Part shown: piece after piece, positions 26,894-36,200 of the stretch | How positions within the stretch are numbered: the first letter of the stretch is position 1 | Layout: each line of letters starts with the position of its first letter | Notes under the pieces: model-generated | What the model was told of the DNA's origin: nothing | What the model saw: only the letters and a program-made list of their open reading frames with translations | Databases searched by the model: none | Program-made: the position numbers and the translations under genes | NCBI RefSeq assembly: GCF_046000175.1 | Contig: NZ_JBEOMB010000002.1 | Coordinates: 108,598 to 172,597, forward strand | DNA from: Rhodoplanes sp046000175 | GTDB taxonomy: Bacteria > Pseudomonadota > Alphaproteobacteria > Rhizobiales > Xanthobacteraceae | Length of the DNA: 64,000 nucleotides | Direction of reading: 5' to 3'

Positions 26894-28201
26894 TCACACG
26901 GTCACGCGCTTGATGCGCTGGGCGCGCAGATAGGCCATCGGGTCGGCGGGATCGAACTTGACGCCGTCGAAGAAGGTCTCGACGCCGCGGCTGTCGGCGG
27001 TCGGGATGCCCGAGACGCCGAGGGTCTTCGCCGCCTCGATCCACAGGTCCGAGCGGTTGGTCTTGTCGACCAGCGCCTTGATGTCGAACGACGGATCGAA
27101 CTTGCCCCAGCGGATGTTCTCGGTGACGAACCAGGTGTCGAGGCTCTTCCACGGATAGGAGGTCGAGCCGCCCTCGCCCCAGAACTTCATGTAGAGATTG
27201 GTGCCCTTGGCGGTGCGGCCGAGGCCGTAATTGATGTCTCCCTTGATGCGGCCGATGATGTCCGGCACCGGCACGTTGAACCACTGCCGGCGGCCGATGA
27301 TGGCGGCCATCTCGTCCTTGTTCTCGGGCTTGTCGCACCACTGCTGCGCCTCCATCACGGCCATCATCAGGGCCTTGGCGGCGCGCGGACTCTTGTCGAC
27401 CCAGTCGGCCCGCATGCCGAGGATCTTCTCGGGATGGCGGAACCACAGCTCACCGGTGGTCAGCGCCGTGTAGCCGATGTTCTGGTTGACGAGCTGCTCG
27501 TTCCACGGCTCGCCGACGCAGAAGCAGTCCATGTTGCCGACCTTCATGTTCGCCACCATCTGGGGCGGCGGCACGGTGATCACCTTGATGTCGGTGTCGG
27601 GGTCGATGCCGCCGGCGGCGAGCCAGTAGCGGATCCACAGGTCGTGGGTGCCGCCCGGGAACGTCATGGCGGCGGTGAGTTCCTTGCCCTGCGCCTTCTT
27701 GCGCTCGAACGCGGCCTTCAGGGGCGAGGCGTCCTTCTCGATCTTGAGGTCCTTGTACTCGTTGGAGACCGAGATCGCCTGGCAGTCCTCGTTGAGATTG
27801 AGGAGCGTGTACATCGGCAGCGGCTGATTGTTCTGCATCACCTTGCCGGTCGCGTAGAGATGCGTCTTGGGCCGCAGGATGTGGCCGCCGTCGATGCCGT
27901 TGCGCTCGGTGCCGAGCGCCATGTTGTCACGCGTCGCGCCCCACGAGGCCTGCTTGGCGATGTCCATGTCGGGCAGGCCGTGCTTGTCGTAGAAGCCCTT
28001 CTCCTTGGCGATGATCAGCGGCGAGGCGTCGGTGAGCGCGATGTAGCCGAGCTTGGTGCCCTTCACCTCGGGGCCTGCCCCTTGGGCGAACGCACCGGCC
28101 GGCAGCGCGGCCTTGGCGGCGGCGAGGAGGGCGGCCGTGTTGGCGACGTCGCGCAGGAAGCGGCGGCGGGTGGAGCGCGGCGCGCGGGGGGTGCTGATCA
28201 T
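26894..28201 (-). CDS. nrtA: Nitrate ABC transporter, periplasmic binding protein
   Basis: A 435-residue substrate-binding protein. The N-terminus has a TAT-type signal (RRRFLRDVA, then a hydrophobic Ala-rich stretch to AFAQG). Family motifs include GYIALTDASPLIIAKEKGFY, FPGGTHDLWIRYWL and CFCVGEPWNEQLV, typical of NrtA/CmpA nitrate-binding proteins. Start ATG 28201 gives a clean signal peptide. It is the first structural gene after the regulated leader at 28226-28350. Confidence 0.95.
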   Translation of the reverse strand: MISTPRAPRSTRRRFLRDVANTAALLAAAKAALPAGAFAQGAGPEVKGTKLGYIALTDASPLIIAKEKGFYDKHGLPDMDIAKQASWGATRDNMALGTERNGIDGGHILRPKTHLYATGKVMQNNQPLPMYTLLNLNEDCQAISVSNEYKDLKIEKDASPLKAAFERKKAQGKELTAAMTFPGGTHDLWIRYWLAAGGIDPDTDIKVITVPPPQMVANMKVGNMDCFCVGEPWNEQLVNQNIGYTALTTGELWFRHPEKILGMRADWVDKSPRAAKALMMAVMEAQQWCDKPENKDEMAAIIGRRQWFNVPVPDIIGRIKGDINYGLGRTAKGTNLYMKFWGEGGSTSYPWKSLDTWFVTENIRWGKFDPSFDIKALVDKTNRSDLWIEAAKTLGVSGIPTADSRGVETFFDGVKFDPADPMAYLRAQRIKRVTV

Positions 28202-28225
28202 ATGCTCTCTCGTCCTCGGTCGGCG

Positions 28226-28350
28226 AAAAAACAAAAAAACGCCGCCGCTTCGAACCGACACGACGCGCCGCCCGGGATGCGGAGCGCTGGACAGATCGAA
28301 GCAGCGGCGTTGCTGCGTTTGGGAGTCGGCCCCGTCAGCGTCGGCGGGGC
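28226..28350 (-). promoter_or_regulatory. nas leader: ANTAR-type hairpin overlapping an intrinsic terminator
   Basis: In the RNA of the minus strand, a terminator forms from arms 28296-28311 and 28238-28253 (16 pairs, one G-U), followed by a U-rich tract 28226-28239. A shorter hairpin at 28301-28316 (stem GCAGC/GCTGC) has the six-base loop AACGCC, with A at position 1 and G at position 4 as in ANTAR-protein targets. It uses the terminator's 5' arm, so the two structures exclude each other. A further stem lies upstream (28329-28350). With nasT encoded next door, antitermination by NasT is the expected mechanism. Confidence 0.85.
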
Positions 28351-28363
28351 TACTCGAATGTTA

Positions 28364-28383
28364 TATACAAGGCCCGTGCCAAA
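28364..28383 (-). promoter_or_regulatory. Sigma-54-like promoter of the nitrate operon
   Basis: On the minus strand, TGGCACG, four bases, then TTGTA matches the -24/-12 consensus (TGGCACG-N4-TTGCW) with perfect spacing and one change at -12 (GT for GC). Transcription would start about 10-15 bases downstream and include the whole attenuator leader. A sigma-70 reading (TATAAC nearby) cannot be excluded. Confidence 0.5.
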
Positions 28384-28528
28384 CCTGCCGCGCTGCGGAA
28401 AATCACGTAGTGTCTGTGAATTAGGACGCGCGTGCTGCATGCGAGCGATCGCCACGCTTCGTCACGATGCGCGACTTTTCGGCACTGCAAAAGCAGCAGA
28501 TGAATACGTCGTAAGCAGACGTGACGCC

Positions 28529-29572
28529 TCAGCCCGGCGCCGCGGCGGCGCAGGCGGAATCGTAGAGGTCACCGCGGAACACGGCGCGCACGGCATCGCG
28601 CGCGCCGTCCGGCAGATGGCCGGCCGCGACCATGGCGTCGTGCAGCCAGTCGGCCTGGGCGCGCTCGGGCCGGCCCTCGCCGAGCACCAGAAAGCCGGGG
28701 TCGTTGCGCACCGTCGCCTCGCCGTCGATCACCAGTGCGCCCTCCAAGGTGCGCAGGATCACGTCGGCGGACAGATCGAGGTGGCGCGGCTCGGCGAGCA
28801 ATCCGGCGAGATCGGCACGGTTCTCCGGCGCCGCGCACCAGGCCCCCGCCGCCGCCAGCGCACGGATCAGCGCCGCCGCCTCCGGCGCGTCGGCGCGGTC
28901 GGCCGGCAGCGCCAGCACCTTGTCGGGAGCGCCCGGCACGACCGTGTTGCCGAGCAGCACGATGGTGCCGACACCCTGATCGACCGCGACGCTGTTCCAC
29001 GGGCTGCCGACGCAGAAGCCGTCGACGAGGCCGCGCCTCAGCGCGTCGACCATGAAGGGCGGCGGCACCACGACGAGGCGGACGTCGCGCTCGGGATCCA
29101 GCCCGGCGGCGACGAACAGGCGGCGGAGCAGATAGGCATGGACCGAGAACGGGAACACGGCCGCGAAGGTCAACGGCCCCTCCCCGGCGGCGGCGCGCGC
29201 GCGGGCGACGTCACCGAGCGCCGCCGCAGCGTCCTCGACGCGGCCCGACAGGCCGCCGCGCGGCGCGAGCAGGCCGGCGAGCGGCCGCGACACCGTCACG
29301 GCATGCCCCCCGATGTTGAACATGAAGGGCGCGACCAGCGGCAGCGCGACATGGCCGAGACCGAGCGTCGTCGCCACGGCGAGCGGGGCCAGCATATGGG
29401 CCGCGTCGAAGTGGCCGAACACCAGCTTGTCGCGGGTGTTGGCCCACGAGGTCTCGCGCACCGGCACGAGGTCGAGGCCCTCGGCGGCCGCGAAACCGCG
29501 CTCGGCCGCGGCGATCAGGACGGCGACGTCGGTGAGCGGCACCCAGCCCACGGTGAGACGGGTCTTGGCCAT
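28529..29572 (-). CDS. nasS: Nitrate sensor NasS
   Basis: A 347-residue NrtA-like binding protein without a signal peptide, hence cytoplasmic. Matching motifs are VGWVPLTDVAVLIAAAERGF, AHMLAPLAVATTLG and DGFCVGSPWNSVAV. In the known NasST system, NasS binds NasT without nitrate and releases it when nitrate binds. It overlaps nasT (TGATG) and the pair lies directly upstream of nrtA on the same strand. The C-terminal part is shorter than in NrtA. Confidence 0.92.
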   Translation of the reverse strand: MAKTRLTVGWVPLTDVAVLIAAAERGFAAAEGLDLVPVRETSWANTRDKLVFGHFDAAHMLAPLAVATTLGLGHVALPLVAPFMFNIGGHAVTVSRPLAGLLAPRGGLSGRVEDAAAALGDVARARAAAGEGPLTFAAVFPFSVHAYLLRRLFVAAGLDPERDVRLVVVPPPFMVDALRRGLVDGFCVGSPWNSVAVDQGVGTIVLLGNTVVPGAPDKVLALPADRADAPEAAALIRALAAAGAWCAAPENRADLAGLLAEPRHLDLSADVILRTLEGALVIDGEATVRNDPGFLVLGEGRPERAQADWLHDAMVAAGHLPDGARDAVRAVFRGDLYDSACAAAAPG

Positions 29573-30156
29573 CAGAACAGCTCCGCCGCCGTGATGATCG
29601 CCTGGGCGATCTCGACCATGCGCTTCTTCTCGTTCATCGCGGTCCGCCGCAGCAGCGCGTAGGCAGCCTCCTCGGACAGGCCCTTGCGGGCCATCAGGAG
29701 TCCCTTCGCCTTGTCGATGGTCCGGCGGTCGGCGAGTGCCGTCTTCGCCTCCTCCAGCTCGCGCCGCATGCGGCTGTAGGCGTTGAAGCGCATCACCGCC
29801 ATGTCGACGATGGCGCGCACCCGCTCGGGCTTCAGCCCGTCGACCACATAGGCCGACACGCCGGCGTCGATCGCGGCCTGCATGGTGGCCGCATCGGAGC
29901 GGTCGACGAACATCGCGACGGGACGCTCGACGACGCGCGAGACCTTGAACATCTGCTCGAGCACGTCACGGTTGGGGCTGTCGAGGGCGATCACCACGAC
30001 GTCGGGCGCCAGCGCGACGAGACGGTCGAGAAGATCGGGCGAGTCGGGCACGATGGCGACGCGCGGAATGCCGGCGGCGCGCAGGCCCTCCTCGACGATC
30101 GCCGCACGGGCCCGGTCGGCGTCGACCACCGCGATGGATACAACCCCGTCCTGCAT
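29572..30156 (-). CDS. nasT: ANTAR-domain antiterminator NasT
   Basis: A 194-residue regulator with an N-terminal receiver-like domain (Asp59 in IALDSP retained, acidic VVDAD) and a C-terminal ANTAR RNA-binding domain (RRTIDKAKGLLMARKGLSEEAAYALLRRTAM). ATG 30156 puts the receiver strand at the N-terminus; the upstream in-frame ATG at 30234 adds only low-complexity sequence. Released NasT should bind the leader hairpins upstream of nrtA and block the terminator. Confidence 0.93.
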   Translation of the reverse strand: MQDGVVSIAVVDADRARAAIVEEGLRAAGIPRVAIVPDSPDLLDRLVALAPDVVVIALDSPNRDVLEQMFKVSRVVERPVAMFVDRSDAATMQAAIDAGVSAYVVDGLKPERVRAIVDMAVMRFNAYSRMRRELEEAKTALADRRTIDKAKGLLMARKGLSEEAAYALLRRTAMNEKKRMVEIAQAIITAAELF

Positions 30157-30341
30157 CGCGCGGCCCGCACCACCCGTCCGGTTTCGCCCTGCCTTGCGTA
30201 CCGTCATTGTCGCCGGAACGACGGCGCGATGCAAACCGTCGCGGGCGATTTGCCGCGCCTCCTGAAACTTGTGCGCCGGTCGGGCTTTGTCCTCAGAGAG
30301 CGATCACCACCCACGACGCGAGACATCCCGGAGGACAGTGC

Positions 30342-30725
30342 ATGCCGAAGAGTTTCCTGAGCGCAGCGGCCGTCGTTCTGATGCTGGGCGGAGCGCCGGC
30401 GCTCGCCGCGTCACCGGCCGGCGCGCCGCAGGACGGCGCCGCGCGCGGCGCGGTTTCGGCCGAAGCGCCGATCACGCTCGCGCAACGCGGCCTCGGGCCC
30501 GGCGATGGGCGCGGCCCGGGCGACGGGCGGATGAACGAGCGGCGCTTCGACGGTCGCGACGGGCGCGTCGGCAGGCGCGACGACTGGCGGCGCGGCCGCG
30601 CCTGGGACGGGCCGCGTCGCGGCTATCGTGGCCCGCCGCCCGGCTGGCGGCGCTACGGCGGTCGTCCGCCGGGCTGGCGCAACCGTGGCTGCATCCAGAT
30701 CGGCCCGGTGTGGTACTGCCCGTGA
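30342..30725 (+). CDS. Small secreted Arg/Gly/Trp-rich protein
   Basis: A 127-residue protein with a clear signal peptide (MPKSFLSAAAVVLMLGG ... ALAAS). The mature part is dominated by Arg, Gly and Trp (GPGDGRGPGDGR, GPPPGWRRYGGRPPGWR) and ends CIQIGPVWYCP with two cysteines. A good ribosome site (ggagga at 30330-30335) precedes ATG 30342. It is transcribed divergently from nasT and followed by a strong terminator. Similar short secreted proteins are common in Hyphomicrobiales; no function is assigned. Confidence 0.75.
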   Translation: MPKSFLSAAAVVLMLGGAPALAASPAGAPQDGAARGAVSAEAPITLAQRGLGPGDGRGPGDGRMNERRFDGRDGRVGRRDDWRRGRAWDGPRRGYRGPPPGWRRYGGRPPGWRNRGCIQIGPVWYCP

Positions 30726-30763
30726 TCCCACGGCATCTGATGAGCTGATCTGGTCACGCAGAG

Positions 30764-30794
30764 CCATCGGTGCGGAGTCCGCACCGATGGTTTT
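30764..30794 (+). terminator. Intrinsic terminator after the small secreted protein gene
   Basis: A perfect 12-bp stem (ccatcggtgcgg / ccgcaccgatgg) with loop agt is followed by TTTT, 39 bases after the stop codon. The converging amidohydrolase gene ends at 30808. Confidence 0.9.
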
Positions 30795-30807
30795 GCGCGC
30801 CCGTATG

Positions 30808-31839
30808 TCACGCGACGTCCGCGAATCCCTGCAGCACGCCGACGGCGTTGACGCCGATCGCCTCGACGGCGTAGCCGCCCTCCATCACGAACAGGGTCGG
30901 CAGCCCCGCGCCGGCGAGGGCCGCGCCGATCAGCGGATAATCGGCGGTGTCGAGCCGGAAGCGCGAGATCGGATCGCCCTTGTAGGTGTCGACGCCGAGC
31001 GACACGACGAGCGCGTCGACCCGGAAAGCGGCGATGCGCGCGAGCGCGTCGTCCAGTGCCGCTCGCCAGGTGTGGAAGCCGGTGCCGAAGGGCAGCGGGT
31101 AATTGGCGTTCGCGCCCTCGCCCGCTCCCTCTCCGGTCTCATCGGAAAAACCGAGATAATAAGGGTACTCCTGCACCGGGTCGGCATGCAGCGAGACGAA
31201 CAGCACGTCGCCGCGCGAATAGAAGATGTCCTGGGTACCGTTCCCGTGGTGATAGTCGATGTCGAGCACGGCGACGCGATCGGCCCCGGCGTCGCGCAGC
31301 GCCTGCGCCGCGACAGCGGCATTGTTGAAGAAGCAGTAGCCGCCGTAGCAGGCGCGATGCGCGTGATGACCGGGCGGCCGGGTGAGCGCGAAGGCGGCGC
31401 GTTCGCCCCGCACGATCAGCTCGGCGCCGGTGAGCGCGACGTCCGCCGCGCTCCTGATCGCACGAAACGTGCCGGCCGTGATCGGCGTGCCGGCGTCGAA
31501 CGAATAATAGCCGAGCTTGCCGTCGATATGATCGGGCACGACGCGCCGCATACCCGGACCGATCCAGGTGAACGGCAGCGCGTCGTGCTCACCGTGCTCT
31601 GCGACCCATTCGTCCCAGGCGGTCTCGAGGAACGCCACGTAGTCGGGCGCATGCACGCGCCGCACCGGATCGAGCCCGAAGATCTTCGGCGGCGACACCG
31701 GCCCGAGACCGACCTCCTTCACGCGGGCGAGAACCAGCTCGGCCCGGCGCGGCATCTCGAAGCTCGACACCAGCTTGCCGTCGTGCAACTCCGCCTTGCC
31801 GTCGTGCAGGGCGTGCGCGTCACTGTAGATCGTGATCAT
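30808..31839 (-). CDS. aphA: Acetylpolyamine amidohydrolase (histone deacetylase superfamily)
   Basis: A 343-residue zinc hydrolase expected to deacetylate acetylated polyamines. The residues important in the characterised Mycoplana enzyme are all present at the same numbers: His158 and His159 (PPGHHA), Asp195 and His197 (DIDYHH), Asp284 (GVDTYKGDP) and Tyr323 (MEGGYA). The long loop at about 75-125 typical of the dimeric polyamine enzymes is also present. ATG 31839 was chosen over an upstream in-frame start because it fits the family N-terminus (MITIYSDAH). It is last in a cluster with a GNAT, a PPTase and a Pls-type synthetase. Confidence 0.92.
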   Translation of the reverse strand: MITIYSDAHALHDGKAELHDGKLVSSFEMPRRAELVLARVKEVGLGPVSPPKIFGLDPVRRVHAPDYVAFLETAWDEWVAEHGEHDALPFTWIGPGMRRVVPDHIDGKLGYYSFDAGTPITAGTFRAIRSAADVALTGAELIVRGERAAFALTRPPGHHAHRACYGGYCFFNNAAVAAQALRDAGADRVAVLDIDYHHGNGTQDIFYSRGDVLFVSLHADPVQEYPYYLGFSDETGEGAGEGANANYPLPFGTGFHTWRAALDDALARIAAFRVDALVVSLGVDTYKGDPISRFRLDTADYPLIGAALAGAGLPTLFVMEGGYAVEAIGVNAVGVLQGFADVA

Positions 31840-31865
31840 GAGCTCTGCGGGGCGTCGCCCCGGCC

Positions 31866-32576
31866 TCACGCGCGCAGGAGGGCGAGAACGACGATCCGCG
31901 GCGCGCGGCAGACGGCGAGATCGAGGATGCGGCCACTCGGGACGACGGCCGTGCGGGCGGCGAGGTCGACCACGATATCGTGGAAGTCGAGAAAAACCCC
32001 TTCGAGCGGATGCATCGCCTTGTACACGGCTTCCTTAGCGGCGAACAGCAGGCGCCCGTGCAGAGGATCGCGGTCGAGGCCGCCGCGCTCGAGGCCGTCG
32101 CGCTCGGCGACCGTCATCACGAGATCGACGATGTCGTCCGGCAGCGGGTCGGCCGGCTCGACGTCGATGCCCAGCGCCGCGATGCGCGACCGCAGCGCCA
32201 CCGCGGCGACCGCGACCTCCTGGTCGTGCGCCAGCGAGCCGACGATTCCCTCCGGCCAAGCCGGCGCACCCGAAGCGGTCCGCACCAGGGCGACGTCGCG
32301 ATGGCCGAAGCCGTCGAGAAGGCCGCGCGCCAGGGCGCGGGCGGCGCCGCTGGCCCGCCGAACCGCGACGATGGACGAGGCGATCGAGTCGGCCTCCGCC
32401 TCGTGCAGCGCCGCCTCGTCACCGGGAAGGATCGGCCGGCAGCCGGTCGCGACGCCGGGCGCGAAGGCGTCGAGGGCGCGCTGCAGGGCCGCGACCTCGG
32501 GGTGTCGGGCCGTCCCGGTGAGCACCCGCCCCGCCGCGGTGAGCGCATCGTGCATCGTGTCACCGTCGAGCAGCAT
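31866..32576 (-). CDS. 4'-phosphopantetheinyl transferase (EntD/Sfp superfamily)
   Basis: A 236-residue enzyme that loads phosphopantetheine on carrier domains. It has PEGIVGSLAHDQEVAVAAVA, the Mg-binding GIDVEPADPLP and FAAKEAVYKAMHP. A second Met at residue 8 (32555) is an alternative start. The natural partner is the carrier domain of the peptide synthetase upstream in the same strand cluster; the spacing to neighbours is 12 and 26 bases. Confidence 0.9.
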   Translation of the reverse strand: MLLDGDTMHDALTAAGRVLTGTARHPEVAALQRALDAFAPGVATGCRPILPGDEAALHEAEADSIASSIVAVRRASGAARALARGLLDGFGHRDVALVRTASGAPAWPEGIVGSLAHDQEVAVAAVALRSRIAALGIDVEPADPLPDDIVDLVMTVAERDGLERGGLDRDPLHGRLLFAAKEAVYKAMHPLEGVFLDFHDIVVDLAARTAVVPSGRILDLAVCRAPRIVVLALLRA

Positions 32577-32588
32577 CCGTCCCCCGCC

Positions 32589-33092
32589 TCATGCCGCCGA
32601 CACCGGAAGCTCGGCGATCACCTCGCCGTCCTCGTCGGAGCCGATCTCGACGAAGCCGACGCTGGCATAGAGCTTCTTGGCCGGGTTGGCCGGCTCGTAG
32701 CAGATCGCGATCGTGGCGACGTCGGGCACGGCGCGGATCTCGTCGAGCGCCCGCTCCAGCGCCGCACGGCCGTAGCCGAAGCCCTGGAAGCGGCGGTCGA
32801 TCATGAACCGGTAGATGACGGCGCGCCGCGGATCGTCGCTGCCGACGTCGTACATCAGGAAGCCGACCAGCTCGCTGCCCGCGTAGATGGCGCGCGGCCG
32901 CGCCAGCGGGTCGAACTTCGACTCGGCGATCGAGTAGAGGTTGCCGGCGACGAGATCGCGCTGCTCGGGCTCGAGCTCGAGCGCGGCGACGTCGCGCCAA
33001 TTGTCCGCCGTCACGTCGGCGAGCCGCACGCTCGCCGGCGCTGGAGCGCCGGGGAAGAACCGCTGGGCTCTCGGCTTCGTCGTCATGTCCAC
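32589..33092 (-). CDS. GNAT-family N-acetyltransferase
   Basis: A 167-residue acetyltransferase. Motif A (RFMIDRRFQGFGYGRAALERAL) contains the acetyl-CoA loop, and motif B (YEPANPAKKLYASVGFVEIG) follows. The pattern resembles spermidine/diamine acetyltransferases, but the acceptor cannot be fixed from sequence. Its placement between the Pls-type synthetase and the acetylpolyamine amidohydrolase suggests an amine substrate (inference). Confidence 0.85.
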   Translation of the reverse strand: MDMTTKPRAQRFFPGAPAPASVRLADVTADNWRDVAALELEPEQRDLVAGNLYSIAESKFDPLARPRAIYAGSELVGFLMYDVGSDDPRRAVIYRFMIDRRFQGFGYGRAALERALDEIRAVPDVATIAICYEPANPAKKLYASVGFVEIGSDEDGEVIAELPVSAA

Positions 33093-33143
33093 GGCTGCAT
33101 GCTCCGGCGGCGCGCCCGGCCGCGGCCGGCGCGAACAACGCGA

Positions 33144-33166
33144 ATGGCCGGGGCGAGCCCGGCCAT
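33144..33166 (-). terminator. Hairpin after the Pls-type synthetase gene
   Basis: A 9-bp perfect stem (atggccggg / cccggccat) with a 5-base loop lies in the 111-base gap between the synthetase stop and the GNAT start. There is no strong U-run, so it may only attenuate read-through. Confidence 0.4.
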
Positions 33167-33203
33167 GCTTGTCGACGTGATCAGGTCGGTCGGCGGCACG
33201 GAT

Positions 33204-36200
33204 CTACTCCGCCGCGATCCGGTAGGCCGGGGCGACCGCCTCCGGGGCCCGGTAGACGGCGGCGCCGAGCGCGCCGTCGGCGGAGCCGTGCCGGCGGAAC
33301 AGCTTGGCCGGATTGCCGCGCCAGGTGGTGTGGGAGTCGACCACCTCGCCCTTCATCAGGAAGGCGTCGGTGTCGATCACCACGTGCTCGCCGAGCGTGA
33401 CGCCGTAGTGCACGAAGGCCGACGGCCCGAGCGTGCAGCCGGCGCCCATGCGGATGTGGTCGGACTTGAACACGCCCTCCTCCAGCGAGTGCGCCTGCAG
33501 GACGCTGCCCTCGTTGAGGTTGGCGTAGTCGCCGACCTGGGTGAGGCTACGGTCGGTGATCGAGCAGCCGAAGTCGACGACCTTGCGGCCGACCTTCACG
33601 CCCATCAGCCACAGGATCAGGCTCTTGATCGGCGTGCCGCCGAACAGCTGCACGTGCGGCCAGTCGGACAGCTTCCAGTGCCGCTCGTGGCTCCAGAAAT
33701 ACGGGTCGTAGATGGTCACCATCTCGGGCTTCAGCGACCCGAAGCCGAGCGAGGCGCGCTCCAGGAACGTGAACCACAGCACCGCCGCGGCCGACGTGAC
33801 GGCCCCGGCGGCGAACAGCGAGAGCACGCCGAAGCGGTCGTAGGTCAGGAGCGCCGCCTGCCACACGGCCAGCGAGGCGAACACCAGGAGCCAGCGGGTG
33901 GCGAGGAACAGCGCCGCCGTGACGGCATTGTAGCGGTTCTTGGCGGCGAGGCGGCGCAGCCGCTCGTCCTCGGGGATGGCGCCGAGCATCGACTTGTCGC
34001 GCTCGACCATGCGCGGGATGGCGAAGGGCGGCGAGCCGAGCAGGCCGACATTCTCCTGCATGGGGCCGTCGATCGGGATCATCACCTTGGTGCCGAGCAG
34101 CACGTTGGCGCCGGTGCGCCCGCCGGGCGGATAGTGGATGTTGTTGCCCAGATAGTTGTTGTCGCCGATCCGCGTGTGGCAGAGCCGGAACGCCGAGGCG
34201 GACATCTCCAGATTGATCATCGACAGCCCGTCCGAGACCATCGTGCCGGAGCCGATCTCGCAGCAGAACGGGTTGTCGTGCTTCTGGTTGGTGCCCATGT
34301 TCGAGCCGGTCTGGTCGACCTTGTTCAGGTTCCAGCCGACGAAGCGCATGTAGTGGACGATCGCCGACGAGTCGCCGAACAGCACGTTGAAGAACTGCGA
34401 GTTCGAGAACTTCTCGGTGAGGCCCTGCAGCCAGGCGTGGATACCGAAGGTCGAGTAGGTGCGGCCTTCCTTCAGGAAGAGGCGGGCGAGCCGCGGCACC
34501 GCCCACACGCCGGCGAGCCCGGTGACGAGCGAGCCGAAGAACGAGATCACCGAGACGGCCAGCACGGTCGGCAGCGAGGTCCAGAAGCCGGTCGCGGCGG
34601 CGGCGCCGGCGGCGACGGCCGTGTGCTGGTCCCACATGGCGAGCGCGACGATCGGCAGCGGGATGACGATGGCGAACAGGCCGGCGAGCTGCACGGTCTC
34701 GGCCAGCACGCGGCGGAGCATCGACGCCGGCTGCGCCTCGACCCGCACGTAGTCGGCGGTCGTCTCGACGGCGGGCGAGCCGTGCATGCGCTTGCCGTCC
34801 GGCACGCGCTGGCCGCTCTGCAGCGAGGATGCGTGGCCGAGCTGGGTGTCGTTGCCCATCGCGGTGTCGATGTCGAGCACGCTCGCCTCGCCCACGAAGG
34901 CGCGGTCGCCGATGCTGACGCGGCCCGTGTAGATGTAGTTCGACTGCGCCCGGTAGCCGAGCAGGATCGTCTCCTTGCGCAGGATGGTGTCGTCGCCGAT
35001 CGAGATCAGGTCGGTCGCGACCGGCACGAAGCGCGTCTTGACGATGGTGTTGCGGCCGACCTTGGCGCCGAGCAGGCGCAGATAGACGTTGAAGATCGGG
35101 TGGCCGGCGAACAGCGCGACCGGCGCGTTGCGGATCAGCGTCTTGGCGGCCCAGAAGCGGAAGTAGCGAGCCGACCAGATCGGGATGCGCTCCTCCGTGA
35201 AGCGGCCGACCAGCAGCCACTTGCCGATCACCGACACGGCCGTCAGGCCGAAGAAGCCGGCGACCGCCGCGGTGACGCTGCGCAGATAGAGCTGCACCGG
35301 GTCGCCGGCCGCCGCATAGGCCCATTCGAGGCCGATGTCGAACACGGCGAGGCCGAGCAGGCTCATCGCGCCGTAGAACAGGAGCTGCGCGGCGCCGCAG
35401 GCGTAATAGGAAAAGTCCGACGGGACGTGGAACGGCTCGGGGGCGACCGCGACCGCGGCCGCCTGCCCGTCGGCGTCGAAGATCGCGGCGAGCTTCGCGA
35501 TCGTCGGGTTGGTGTAGATGTCGCGCATGGAGACGTTCTCCATGCCCGGGTTACGGCGGATGCGGGCGCAGAAGCGCGCCATCAGGAGCGAGTTGGCGCC
35601 GAGGTCGTCGAAGAAGTGGTCCTCGATCGAGACGCGCTCGACGGTCAGGATCTCGGCGATCGCCTCGACCAGCAGGCGCTCGTTGTCGGTGCGGGCGGCG
35701 ACCACCTTGTCGCTGCCGCCGGCCTGGACGCGGCCGCCGGTCGGCTTCGGCAGCCGCTTGCGGTCGGCCTTGTTGGAGGCCGACATCGGGATCGCGGCGA
35801 GCTCCTCGAGATAGGCCGGCACCATGTAGGCCGGCAGCCGGCGCTTGAGCGCCTGCACGATCTCGGCCTTGGGCAGCGCCGCCGCGCCGGGCTTGAGCGC
35901 ATAATAGCCGACCAGCTCGGGCTGGCCGGGCTCGGGCTCGAAGGTCGACACCGCGGCCTGGGCGATCTGCGGCATCTCCATCATCACCGACTCGATCTCG
36001 ACCAGCTCGATCCGGTAGCCGCGGATCTTCACCTGCGTGTCGATGCGGCCGAGATACTCGATCTCGCCGGCGTCGTTGATCCGGCCGAGGTCGCCGGTGC
36101 GATAGATGCGCTTCGACGCGTTGTTCGGGATGCCGACGAAGTCGGCGATGAACTTCTGTCCCGTCAGCTCCTCGCGGTTGAGATAGCCGGCGGCGACGCC

